A DNA stretch of 64,000 nucleotides from Lycocorax pyrrhopterus obiensis (taxonomy: Eukaryota; Chordata; Aves; Passeriformes; Paradisaeidae). Below, one piece after another: positions 50,897-61,130 of the stretch. The notes beneath the pieces are model-generated. The model made no database searches. It was not told the origin of the DNA and was given only the letters and a program-made list of their open reading frames with translations. Location: assembly GCA_014706295.1 (NCBI GenBank), contig JACSVZ010000011.1, positions 12,058,163-12,122,162 of the forward strand. Reading direction: 5' to 3'. The first letter of the stretch is position 1; each line of letters opens with the position of its first letter. Made by a program: the position numbers and the translations under genes.

Positions 50897-52305
50897 CAAA
50901 AAAACCCATCCCTATACCACCTGTATCTAGATGGGTTAGTGCTCTCTCCATGGAGCAGCAAATCATCTGATTTGTATATCCTCAAATCTAAAGCCCATTC
51001 CTGGTATTCTCCAAGGTTATATGGAGAGTTAGTAAGTTCTTGATGAGTTATTTGAGAAGATTAAATGACCAAATACAGGGTGGGTTTCACACACAGCAGT
51101 ATCTCCAGTTCCTGGGAATTCAGCTCCTTTTCTCCATAGCTGTGCACAGTTACTGGGACTGAATCTTGTGCCTGGAAAAGCAAGGGGCAAGATAGGAATT
51201 GCTCTTCTATCTAAAACCCTCCAAGTGACCAAAAATTAGATTGAGGAATCAATGTTAATTATTCTCAGATTGCAGTGTCACAATGCCGTGTCTGTTGGTG
51301 TCTTACAGTGTTTTGTCATGAAACAAAGTAAACTGACCTGGTTTTATTTGCTCCTGTGGTTTGGCTGTATGTTCATCTAGGCCAGAAATCACTGACAGGT
51401 GCTGCAGGTACCTCTTTGGCACACAAAGAGGTGCTCTGCAAATAACAAACATTCAAATCTGTATTGTCGCACTGACACCAGCATCAAGTAATGAATGATT
51501 TTTTAAAAAAAATCAAGAGATTCCTGTGGTGGGTTCTTCTCCTTCCTGAGAAGGAATGGTACTGATTTGCATTCCTTGGTTTGCCAAGCAATACTTGGTT
51601 TGCCATCTTGCAGCTTCCTGCTTTCTAAATCCTAAACCTGTGATAGCCAAATCCTTGGCAGCTGCTGTACAGACTGAAGCAGAACTAAAGGGGAGCTACT
51701 GGTCTGTCTTGGAACTGCCCAGGTACTGTGTGGGGCTTCTGGTGCACAGAGTATTTTGGAAAGGTGCGATATGTTATATACTGGGTATATATGCTAAGGT
51801 ATTATGATTTTTTAAAAAAATAATGTTATTTGCATAAGAGGGAAAATTGCACAGTCACTTTTTGGTAGCTTTATGCTATATATATCTCAACTTTTTTATG
51901 TTGTTTTTCTAAAAGATTTTTACTGGCAGAATATTTTGTGACAGTCTTTCAGTCAGTGTTCTGAATGAGCTGGGGTGGATGGCAATGATGCCTTAAGTTG
52001 CAATCAGCATTCTCAACAGACTTACAGAGTCTTTCATATCTCTCACAGGAAAAATTGCAGTCGTGGCTAATTTAATTTGATGTAAAGACAGACTCTGCTC
52101 CCTGTGCTGCACTGAAACTCACTGACATCACAAGTCTCTGAAAAACTGAGTGCGATGAGACAGTGGTTATTTGTAAAAGAATTGGCCTCAAGTTGAGATG
52201 TGGGAGGAGCTTATCTGTGGTGTTACTGTATCACACTTGAGTAATTTTTCTGACCGACTATTCTTGTATGAAACTTTCCAATAAAGTGATTTCAAATTTA
52301 CCTTA
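50897..52305 (+). other. OSGIN1: OSGIN1 3' untranslated region
   Basis: AT-rich non-coding sequence running from the stop codon to a canonical AATAAA at 52280-52285, with cleavage expected 10-30 bases later. Several T-rich and ATTTA-like stretches occur near 51800-51950. No earlier canonical AATAAA with good context was noticed. Confidence 0.6.
52280..52285 (+). terminator. Polyadenylation signal AATAAA of OSGIN1
   Basis: AATAAA within TTTCCAATAAAGTGATTTC, followed by a T/G-rich stretch (TTATGTTTGTTTT). It lies 1.4 kb after the stop codon, a reasonable 3'UTR length for this gene. Confidence 0.6.
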
Positions 52306-52660
52306 TGTTTGTTTTAACTCTGAATCTCTGACCCAGAGAAGACCTAATGAACTTTTCATCACCATCGTCTTCCTGGTGAGTACCAGGGCATGGTTTATGC
52401 CTGCTAAATCCTTCATCCCTCTGTTCCCTAGGAGGACCCTACTATGAATTTTCTCTCTATGTATCTTTGTCTCTCCAGTAGGATGAAGAACCCTTGTGAA
52501 GTGCTTTGGCCATGTCTGTCTCTTACGAGGCCAGGACACAATGCCAAATCAGGCTATTTGCCAGGCTTGTTCTTGCCTGGGGGATCTTACCTCTCTTTCC
52601 TGTTCACCTACTATCTCCTCCTGTCTGCAAAGTAACCCCAGATTATTAGACCAGTAAGTC

Positions 52661-52915
52661 TGTAAGACAGTTTAGATCAGAAGGGACATTTGAAGGTCTC
52701 TGGTCCAACCCCACTAAAACAGGGCACACTTTGAAGTTAGACCTGGTTGCTCAGTGCCTTGTTGGGGAAGGCTTTGAGTATTTCCAGGACAGAGATTGCA
52801 CTATCAACATATGATTGCCCTGTTCAACATTTTACCACCTTTGTTATTGAGAATTGTAGGGCATTTTCTTAACTAGTTGAATGTCCCTATTGCAGCTTAT
52901 CTACTGCCTCTAGGT
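52661..52915 (-). mobile_element. CR1 LINE 3' end, antisense orientation
   Basis: Antisense CR1 hallmarks: TTTAGATCAGAAGGGACATT, then CTCTGGTCCAACCCCACT and AAAACAGGGCACACTTTGAA. The TTGAGTATTTCCAGGACAGAG segment and the CCTGTTCAACATTTTACCACC segment of the 3' region follow. The element lies on the minus strand just downstream of OSGIN1. Diverged and truncated. Confidence 0.85.
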
Positions 52916-55900
52916 TTGGTGATTTTGGCTTTTTTTACTGCACAGCTCTGAGAGGAGTCTGGTTCAATGTGTTAAAACATCAATACTCACTCTTCTCTGC
53001 AGGCTGAGACTGAAGTGCCCTCATTATTTTGTGAACACAAAAGAGTGGAGAGAACGAGTTTCCTGGTCTGTGTCATTGCTCACTGGCCAGAGGGGTGGCA
53101 ATGCCCCCAGGGTTCTCCTTGGCAGCATTACTCTATATGAGCTGGTACTTTCCCCCCTGATTCTGTTATCCTGGCAATATGGGCATTCCTGAGAAGGGAT
53201 AACGTGGTTCTGTGATCTTCTGCAGCTAACCTTTGCTAGAAAAAAGTTCAGTGATCAGTGCTCACCTCTCTAAAAATACCAGTTTTGGCTACATCTTCCT
53301 GTCTCAAAAGCAAATGAAGAGGAGAACAGAAGCCAAAGAGCATTTGAAATAAACAAGGGGCATTGGAGTGTGCTGGGAATAAGCTCATAATATTGGTGTC
53401 AAGTGAAATGTTGCCCTTCCCATCACCGAGATCAAAGTCACAGTGCTCATGCTGATCATTTCTGTATCCCATGTTGCATTGTGCCGAACTGATTTGCCCT
53501 GCATGGGAGAGCTCCTAACTACATCAGCAGCCTGGGCCTCCGTCGGGGGAGCTCGTGTGTCTGTTTAAATAACCTCCTTTCCTGCCCAAGAGGGACAAGC
53601 TAATTGCCTGCCCCGTGCAGGACAGGAAAGGGAAGTGTTTTTCCACAATTGATGCTTAGAAAATATCCTACATTCTGCCCCCCAGGGATGTCAAAGTAGA
53701 GGATCTCAATAGCAGAATTGGTGGTTTAGTCATCAACTGTAGGTCCTCAGGGCAAGGCTGTGTGCTGCTAATCCAAGTTGTCATTCAGTTCTCTGTATCC
53801 AGGGAGGCAACTATGAATTATTGTTCCAAAACAATCAGCTGTGAGAGTCAACAGATACTGGCTTTGTTATGAGTGGAATTCACCCGAGCATTATAACCTT
53901 GACCTGCAGCGTGTGACAGGACCAGGAATAAAATCAGTCTCCTCCTGGGCCCTCTGCACAACCGAGCTCTGCCTGCGGTAGTGATGCAGCTCCGTCAGGT
54001 GACACCATAAATGCTTTCAGCCCCATTTCCATTGCTGCTGGTCAGGCCAGCCCGGAGCTTACCCTGGCAAGCCAGCTGGGTGTTTAACATCGGAGACCAC
54101 TCTGCCTCATTTCTGTCCCCTGCAAGTCATTCGGTGTCCTGTCCCTCCTGCCCAGTGGGACACTTCTGCAGCCACAGTGGCCAGAGCAGGTCCATCAGGG
54201 AAGCGCCAAGCAACTCCCTGCTCGGCTCAATTTGGATAGAGCAGATTGGTTTTTTCCTACAGAGCTCTGGCTGCAGCTAAGAAGTGATGCTCGTCCCTCC
54301 AGAACAAGGGCTCCATGTCAGGGACTCATTTTCCCTTCTCCAGGGCTCCTCAGCCTCCTTTGGTCCCCAGTTGTATCCTTGCAGAACAAGCTCCTGAGAT
54401 CTGCTGGTACTTGCCAGGAACAATGGAAAATTACGCCTTCAGAATCCAAACAAAGATTTGAAGTTTACCAACAAGACGAAAACAGAATTGTGGTTTTCTG
54501 ATTTTATTGTGTTTGTGAGTCCTTGCAGTGAGGGCTGATGTGTTTCAAACTCACCTGCGGGTGTGGCAGAACTGAGTGTACAAGTCTGAACTCAGGTATA
54601 TTTATTATGCAGTTAAAGTACAAACTTACTGCTTCTGCTTTTTGCTTTGGTGAAGGTCTTGTGAGATGTTGGAGCATGTTCGTTGAGAGCTTTTACTTCT
54701 TAAATGAAGGGAAGAGTGGCCTCTTTTTAAAAGGAGACATCTTTTATGTATCACCTGAATTGAAATAATTTCAGTAAAATAGTCTTGGGAACTCCTTTGA
54801 TTGTTCAGCCTTCGCTTTTTTGGCAGCACTTCTGTCTTTGAGCACAGGACTAAATCCAGCCGCATCTTGGCCAGACCGCTCTATTTAAAAGATCTACAGA
54901 GCATTATGATAAATTGCAAGTCCAATGATTGCCTAAGTCTTTGCTTATAAGGGCCCTCAGGGAGCTGTCAGGCTGTTGCAGGCTGTGGTGGTTCAAATTA
55001 ACCCGCTTTATTTGCGAAATACAGATATTTGTGGGCAGGCCAGCAGCCAGCATGTCACTGCTGACTGACAGCTCCTGGGGTCGTGCTAAGCTGCTGGTGA
55101 CTGGGGGCACATGAGTGGATGGTGTGAGGGAGCCTTCTAGCAGAAGGGGATTCAAGGTGGAACCAACCCTGGAGGCTCCAGGGAAAAATATCTGACTTCC
55201 AGGGCTCTTAAGCAAGCCGTGAAGATTGAAGAAAGCTCCTGGCCAGAGAGCAGCTAAGTGGGGAGGAAGAAAAATGAGCACAAATTTTGTTGCTATTGTT
55301 GGCTGACTCCTGCCTTCTGCCAGAGCCTGGAAAGCTGCAGGGATCCTCTGTCCAGGAAGAGTTTCCTTTGACATTCCTGCAGACAAGCCCTTAGGGCCAG
55401 GACAAAACCTGGATATTTTGATGTGCAGCTCAGAGAGATTCTGAGAGATTCTGCTGTGGCATGAGAAGGAAAATATCTCACAGCTTTTCTGCCTCTGTCT
55501 GCATGAATGTGCCCTTCTGCTCCATATGGGCAGCCGTGTTACACAGCTTGGCTTGGGAAGAAGGACCTACAGATATATTGATTTACAGGAGCAGAGCAGG
55601 TAGCCCTCATGAACTTTTTGCAAAGGAAGCAGAATGGATTTTGTTTTCCAGGCCAATTTTTTCTGGTTGCGTTCATTTCTTGGAAGCGCTGTCAACAGCT
55701 CTGCTTGGCTTTACGTCTATGCCACAGCAAGCTGGAAACAAGGGAAAGGAGGGAATCCTGAGCCAGGCAGCACCCATGCACAGGCAGCGTGGCCCTGCTC
55801 TGTAACCAGCATCACTGCCAGCTGGGAAACCTGCTCTGGAAGGTGACAGCACTATTTGCTTAAGATATTTACCCTGCAGGTGAATTTCCTTATCTCGGTC

Positions 55901-56229
55901 TCACTGGAAGTGAAGAGGCTGGGAAAATAACTGCAGGAACCACCTTTCTGGACTGGGATGCAGCTGCAGGGGCTGCGGTCCCCATGGCCAGGCCGGGATG
56001 TCTGAGCACAGCCCAGCTGTCTCTGGGATACACGGAGCCGGGCTGGGCACAGCGTTAGAGCAGGGCCGGCTCAGAGGGGCTCTGCGCAGGGAGAGAGCTG
56101 CTCACGCACACTGGGAGTGAAGGGCCAGTGCAACAGGGCTTGTGGGCGTGGAAAGTTACTGCTGATGGCAAAGTGCAGGTTTGGGGATTTTGTATTGGGT
56201 AAGTTTCTGACACTTCTCCGTGCCTTAAT
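52916..56229. other. Intergenic, nothing recognised
   Basis: About 3.3 kb with higher GC toward 55.9-56.1 kb, though without a clear CpG island. There are many overlapping short open frames but none with family features. The next gene expected from mammalian order (NECAB2, EF-hand protein) was looked for and not seen. Confidence 0.45.
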
Positions 56230-56760
56230 TGTGCCTCCCCGGATAGGGGAGATTTTTTAGTCTCTGCCAGAAATCCAAGAGACGAACGGGACCTTCAGCA
56301 TTCTCAGCTTTTAGATAGTTGTTTATTAAGTCTTATCGGAGAAGCAGAGTCACTGACGTGACTCAGACACAGCACAAAGCAGAGAATGCAAGAGAGAAGC
56401 CAAATTATCAAGATTACACAGTCTTTTAAAGGTAAATCACCCAATGAAAACTTAAAACGAAAGATATTTTTACTTTTCTACCAATGTTCAATAAATCTCT
56501 TTGTCACGTACACAGGAACTGAGGAATTCTTTATTCAATCACCCCAAACTACTTCTACTGCAGAATATGCAGTAATAGAAGAAGAAGAAGAAGAAGAAGA
56601 AGAAGAAGGTCTGGAGAACAACAACAATCCTCCATTTTAAAGTTTTTGCTTTTTATCTATTTACTATATTAACAAACCCAACACCTCTAACTTTTTCACC
56701 CTATGACAATCTTACGTAATATTCTATCAGCTAGTTCACACCAGTGTAAATTCTACTTCT
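56230..56760 (-). mobile_element. Probable endogenous-retrovirus LTR, reverse orientation
   Basis: The left end starts TGTGCCTCCCCGG. On the minus strand the sequence reads AATAAACAACTA as polyadenylation signal, then GCTGAGAATGCTGAAGGTCC and CGTTCGTCTCTTGGATTTCT, and finishes GGGGAGGCACA. This layout (AATAAA, short U5, CA end) is that of an LTR on the minus strand. The right boundary is not defined; GGTGTGAACTAGCTG on the minus strand near 56745 may be close to it. No matching target duplication was found, and no viral genes are recognised next to it. Confidence 0.5.
56578..56609. repeat. (GAA)n microsatellite
   Basis: About ten GAA units in a row inside the probable LTR. Read in frame it gives a run of glutamate in a short open frame, which is an artefact of the repeat. 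Confidence 0.95.
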
Positions 56761-58321
56761 TCCCAGAGGGTAGGCAATTTTCTCCATGGACGAAGGTCAA
56801 AGACAGTGTTGTCCAGGGGAACAGAACCCTTCAAAACAGGGTTTTCCTGGGGTATCAAAACCGAGCAAATGACAAACTGGTGGGATGCTGAGTGCAGATG
56901 CCCCAGTGGCTGCAGTGCCCTGAAAGCACCCTGGGCTATGCCAGGTTCAGCCCATCCCTCACAGGGCATCCTGCTTGGGGACCAGCAGGGACACAGGGCC
57001 TCCCAGGCCTTGTCCAGCTGGGAGAAACAGGGGTATGTGTGAGGGATGAGATATTTATCTCCCCAAGCTGCAATAGAGGCTGCAAAAAAGATGAATGACG
57101 AGTGAAGTTGCACAAGGTTAACGTAGTAGTGTTGTTTCTAAGCAAATCTGAATGGTGGAAAGTTTATGCCATGTGAATCCCTCGTGCTGTGCAGCTGAGT
57201 TTTCTTTTTCTTCTATTTTTTTCTTACCTAATCTGGTTGCTGGGATGCTAGGGGTGGATTTACTGTTTTATCAAACCGCAGCCTGGGAAAATGAGCAGCA
57301 CTGGCAGATGCTGACATGTCATGGCTCAGGGCTGGAGGGATTTCACAGCTGATGCTGCTGAGCAGCTCTGAGGGTGGGATATGCTGTGGGCTCACTCCCA
57401 CGAGGGGATGAGTGACAGCCCTGCTTGGAGCGGGCAGCCCTTGCCAGGGCATCTGTGGGTGTCTGCCTGGGACTGGGGGCAGTGCAGATGGGAGAGATTT
57501 GGCAGGGTCTGACTCTGCAAGTAGAAAATCCAAGGAAAGGGAAACTGGATATATGGGGTATCCACTCCTCAGCAGTTTTCCTGCAGCTGGTTGGGAAGGA
57601 TGGTGTCAGCATGGCCAGGAAGGCTGAGCCAGTCCTGGGCACTGTGATGGGAACAGGATTCCAGGTTCAGATGGTGCAACTGAAACTTTTCCTGAGCCCT
57701 TTCCAGCACCTGTTTGCAAACTCCCTTTGAAGTTGCTGGGGCAGCTTTTCTGGAAGTGCTGCTCTTGTCACAAAATCTCTGCCCAGGAAATTAAGGTGAT
57801 AATAGACAGTAAGACATATGAGCAGAGAGAGGGAAGGGTGGCATTTCATGTGAATTAATTGCAAGTGATGGACACTGCCTGAAGTACCCTACTTGCAAAA
57901 ACATCCTTCATGCCCCATATTGCACCTTCATGAAGCTTGAGCAAGAGATTTGTCAGGAAGGTGAATTACTGGCATTGTTTTTGCTGACTGGAGTACAACT
58001 AGGATGGCTTGGGGCAGCACATTAAAGCGTGCAGGATGCAACCTCTGCAATATATTGACCCAATCAAATGCGTGATAGTAAGAAGCTTTTCTCCTCTGAA
58101 AAGTTTTGAAATCCTTCTTCTGTTTTAGATGGAGGGGAAAGTAAGTCTTTTGGAAAAGTTTCACTAAAAACAGAGGTGGAAAGTAGCATTCGATCAGGGA
58201 CTCACAGCAGAGCCTCAGACACTGCAGCGAACACTGAAACCTCTGGCATTTTATGGTGGATTTCTGGCTCCCTTTTGGGCTAGTGCTCCATCTCAAGGCT
58301 GAGACAAATTTCAGAATTGTG
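56761..58321. other. Intergenic, nothing recognised
   Basis: About 1.5 kb with no supported gene. Many short open frames overlap on both strands, reflecting a low density of stop codons rather than coding sequence. Confidence 0.4.
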
Positions 58322-58672
58322 TTACACCAGAACTGATTTCCTCCTCTGCATAATTCTAGGTTTGGTGAACTGGTGTTTATAAGAAACAAAAGAGGTTCCC
58401 AGGCTATGCTCTGGAGCAACCACTTGTACTGATTTATAGTGAAGATGACTGTCATCCTGAGGTTGATATACGTTCTCATTCCTGAAAACATAAATATTTT
58501 TATAAATGTTTTTCAGGGAGTTGAAGAAGCAAGAGTCTGAGGAAAAGATCGAGTTATATAAACAAATATTATCTGTCTGATGTAACACTCCAAATACCTC
58601 ATCCACTGAGTAATCTGGATGTGACATAACAGGGGAGCTGGATGAGAGCAGGCCAAGTGAAGTGTTCTCATC
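58322..58672 (-). other. Unassigned possible terminal exon
   Basis: On the minus strand a very good acceptor (TTTTCCTTTGTTTCAG) is followed at 58672 by GAT GAG AAC, open for 116 codons to TAA at 58324-58322. The peptide is rich in Ser, Asn, Asp and Tyr and ends in a basic stretch QRRKSVLV. No family is recognised. A second frame is also open after the acceptor to 58513. No AATAAA was seen close behind on this strand, which weakens the case. Confidence 0.25.
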
Positions 58673-59358
58673 CTGAAACAAAGGAAAACAAACCAAAGGG
58701 AGGTAGAATTGCCCATTCCCAGGCTGCCTGTCCCCTGTGACCTTCCTTGTGGTCTGTTACATCCATTTTCACCAAAAATTTCCTCTTCCTTTAAACAACG
58801 TGTGCATACCCCTCTGTCCCACTGGGAAAAGGTTCATTGCAGAGGAAGTGATGCAGCTCTGCTGGAGCAGATTCCCATTTGCAAATGGAGCATGTGACAC
58901 TCTGCCAGTGTTAGGTCAGGAGAACCACGGGAGTTTGAAAGCAATCCCACAGCTAAAACAATAAGGTCTGGCTCTGGTCAAATACCATCACGGATGAACC
59001 ACCTTTCCCCCTTTCCTCATGTGTGTGGTTGAAACAGCCTTTGAATGCTGCACTGATAAGGGGAATGCACAGGATAAAATTCTCACACAGAGAATAGCAG
59101 CATCATTCTTCTAAGGGCTGAATGACTGATCCGCACATTCTCAGTGAGGCTGGAAGGTCCCAATGGCCCCTACTTGGTCAAAGAACTAATACCAAGCATC
59201 TTCCATACAGAAACATGATTTTCATATTCCTCTGATTCCTTAATACTCAGATTTTTCAGGATGATATTTTACTAATTATCTCCTAGTTTGAAGTTTATAT
59301 TATACAGGGAAGGCTCAGGCAGCAGGACAGTCCATTTGTATCACGACTTGAAACTCAC

Positions 59359-59438
59359 CTGGACATGTTGGGTTTTTTTCTTTTCTGACAGCTTGTGCAA
59401 TAACAAATAGAAATTACATTCTCAATAAACAGTCCATC
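59359..59438 (-). other. Unassigned possible internal exon
   Basis: An 80-bp minus-strand segment lies between TTTCCTAG at 59440-59439 and donor CCAG/GTGAGT at 59359/59358. It is open in one frame only (DGLFIENVISICYCTSCQKR and on), with a short hydrophobic then basic run. It ends in phase 2, which does not match the phase-0 frame of the segment at 58672, so the two are not simply consecutive exons. Confidence 0.2.
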
Positions 59439-60859
59439 CTAGGAAACCTGACAGCCAGCCAAGATTGGCTTAGAAATCCTTGCAGTGGCCACAGGCAGGC
59501 ACCCCGTCTGTGAGAAGGATTTAATGTGTCCTAGGGATGGGCAGTGCCTGGTTTAGCAAATAGCGTTATTCAGAATAGGGAACTGAAGGAAAATCTGTAA
59601 CAGGGCAGTAAAGATATGAGGCCAAAAGAGGAAAGTCTGAAGAAAATCAACTATTTGAGGAAACTTCCTTGGATTTAGGCTGGAGCATCTGAGTGGCCCT
59701 GCAGCTGCTGAAGGCTCTTTGGAGGCTGCTTCCATGTACAGCTCTGCTGCTGCTGAGGCAGAAACCAGCTGGGCATGGGCTGCATCTTGCTTGCTCTGCT
59801 TTGGATGAGAAACGCAGCACATTTGTGGAGGAGGAGTAGTGATACTATTACAGGGAGCTGGGAAATGGTCTTGCTTTTAATTAAAGGTGGGCATTTTCTA
59901 GGGTTGCTTAACTGCCCTTCACCAACGCCATATGGCCCTTGGATAAAGCTGATCCCTGCTGTGTTGTTAGTCTGGGAAGGGCCGATGTTTTGGGAAATAC
60001 CTCCTGTAAGGACAGTGCTTCACTGACATGTGAGGGTGGTGTGTTCAAAGAGGCCTTCGTGGAAGGCACAAGTGCCTTTATCTTCTCTGTGTTCAGATGT
60101 TGTGAACATTAGTTACACCAAGGACCCCACGGTGCAGGGCACAGGTGAGCATCCTTGTGCTGGGTTAGGGAGCACAGGATGGTGTTTATGGCAGCCTGCT
60201 AGCCCAGGGAGGGACTGCCGAGCCCCAGCCTCCGGCCAGCTCCCCTCCTTACCTGACAGCCAGTATGAAGATGTCCTGGTGCGAGCTGGTGCTTGTATTT
60301 CAGTGAATATTAAAGGCAATCACTGTTTGTTTGTGTAAGGAACAGCCCCAAATCCAGCCTCCTGGCAGTACCTAATCTGCTGTCAGAGCTGGGCTCTGCC
60401 CATGCTTCTGAGCATTTTGTGGTTGATACTGGGCAAGGCTGTCACTCAAGCACATCGTATTGTAAGGGCTCTTTATGATGTTGGCATGTGAACCACCACA
60501 AGATTGGGCACGGACAGCCCATAGTTCAGGAGGAGGATGAATACAGGATGGCATTATGTTGTCAAAAGCCCATTGCCAAAAGTCTTTGAGAAAACCTTCC
60601 TTGGCCAGCGCACTCAGAACCACATGGGACTATTCTGTTAGCCAGAGCTTTGGTATTTTGCCTTAAAAATGGAGCATCCAATGCTTTTTTGCAGCCTGCC
60701 AGGGGAGATGGGCATTGGTGTCTGTGTTGGGGGGTGTAGGAGGCAGCTCTGCTGTCAGGTATGTTGTGATTGCCAGCGCAGATCTTGCCAGCACGACTGA
60801 ATGTGTCCTAAAATAGGACTGAGGGAGGGGATGGGTCAATAACCCAGCAACACCCGGAC

Positions 60860-61130
60860 AACCATTTTACAGAACTATAGGATCACCACAGAATCCTTGA
60901 ATGGCTTGGATGGGAAGGGGTCTTAAAGATACTCTTTAGGTACTGGAAGGGGCTCTAAGGTCTCCCTGGAGCCTTCCCTTCTCCAGGCTGTACAACCCCA
61001 GCTCTCTCAGTCTGTCTCCATGGCAGAGGCGCTCCAGCCTCTGATCATTGTTGTCTCCTCTGGATAGGCTCCAGCAGGTCCACATCCTTTTTAAGAGCTG
61101 GGGGCCCCAGCTGGCTGCCTGGAGGGACTT
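60860..61130 (-). mobile_element. CR1 LINE 3' part, antisense orientation, with internal deletion
   Basis: It starts with the antisense tail AGAATCCTTGAATGGCTTGG, then ATGGGAAGGGGTCTTAAAGAT. It then jumps to the region reading AAGGTCTCCCTGGAGCCTTC and CCTTCTCCAGGCTGTACAACC. CAGCTCTCTCAGTCTGTCTC and CTCCAGCAGGTCCACATCC follow, ending TGGGGGCCCCAGCTGG. The jump shows an internal deletion or a junction of two fragments. It is less diverged than the other CR1 copies here. Confidence 0.92.

Noticed and set aside
57928..58491. 187-codon minus-strand open frame
   Set aside because: Long but without recognisable domains; it partly overlaps a better-supported acceptor-linked frame (58672-58322) in another register. 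No start or splice context supports it.
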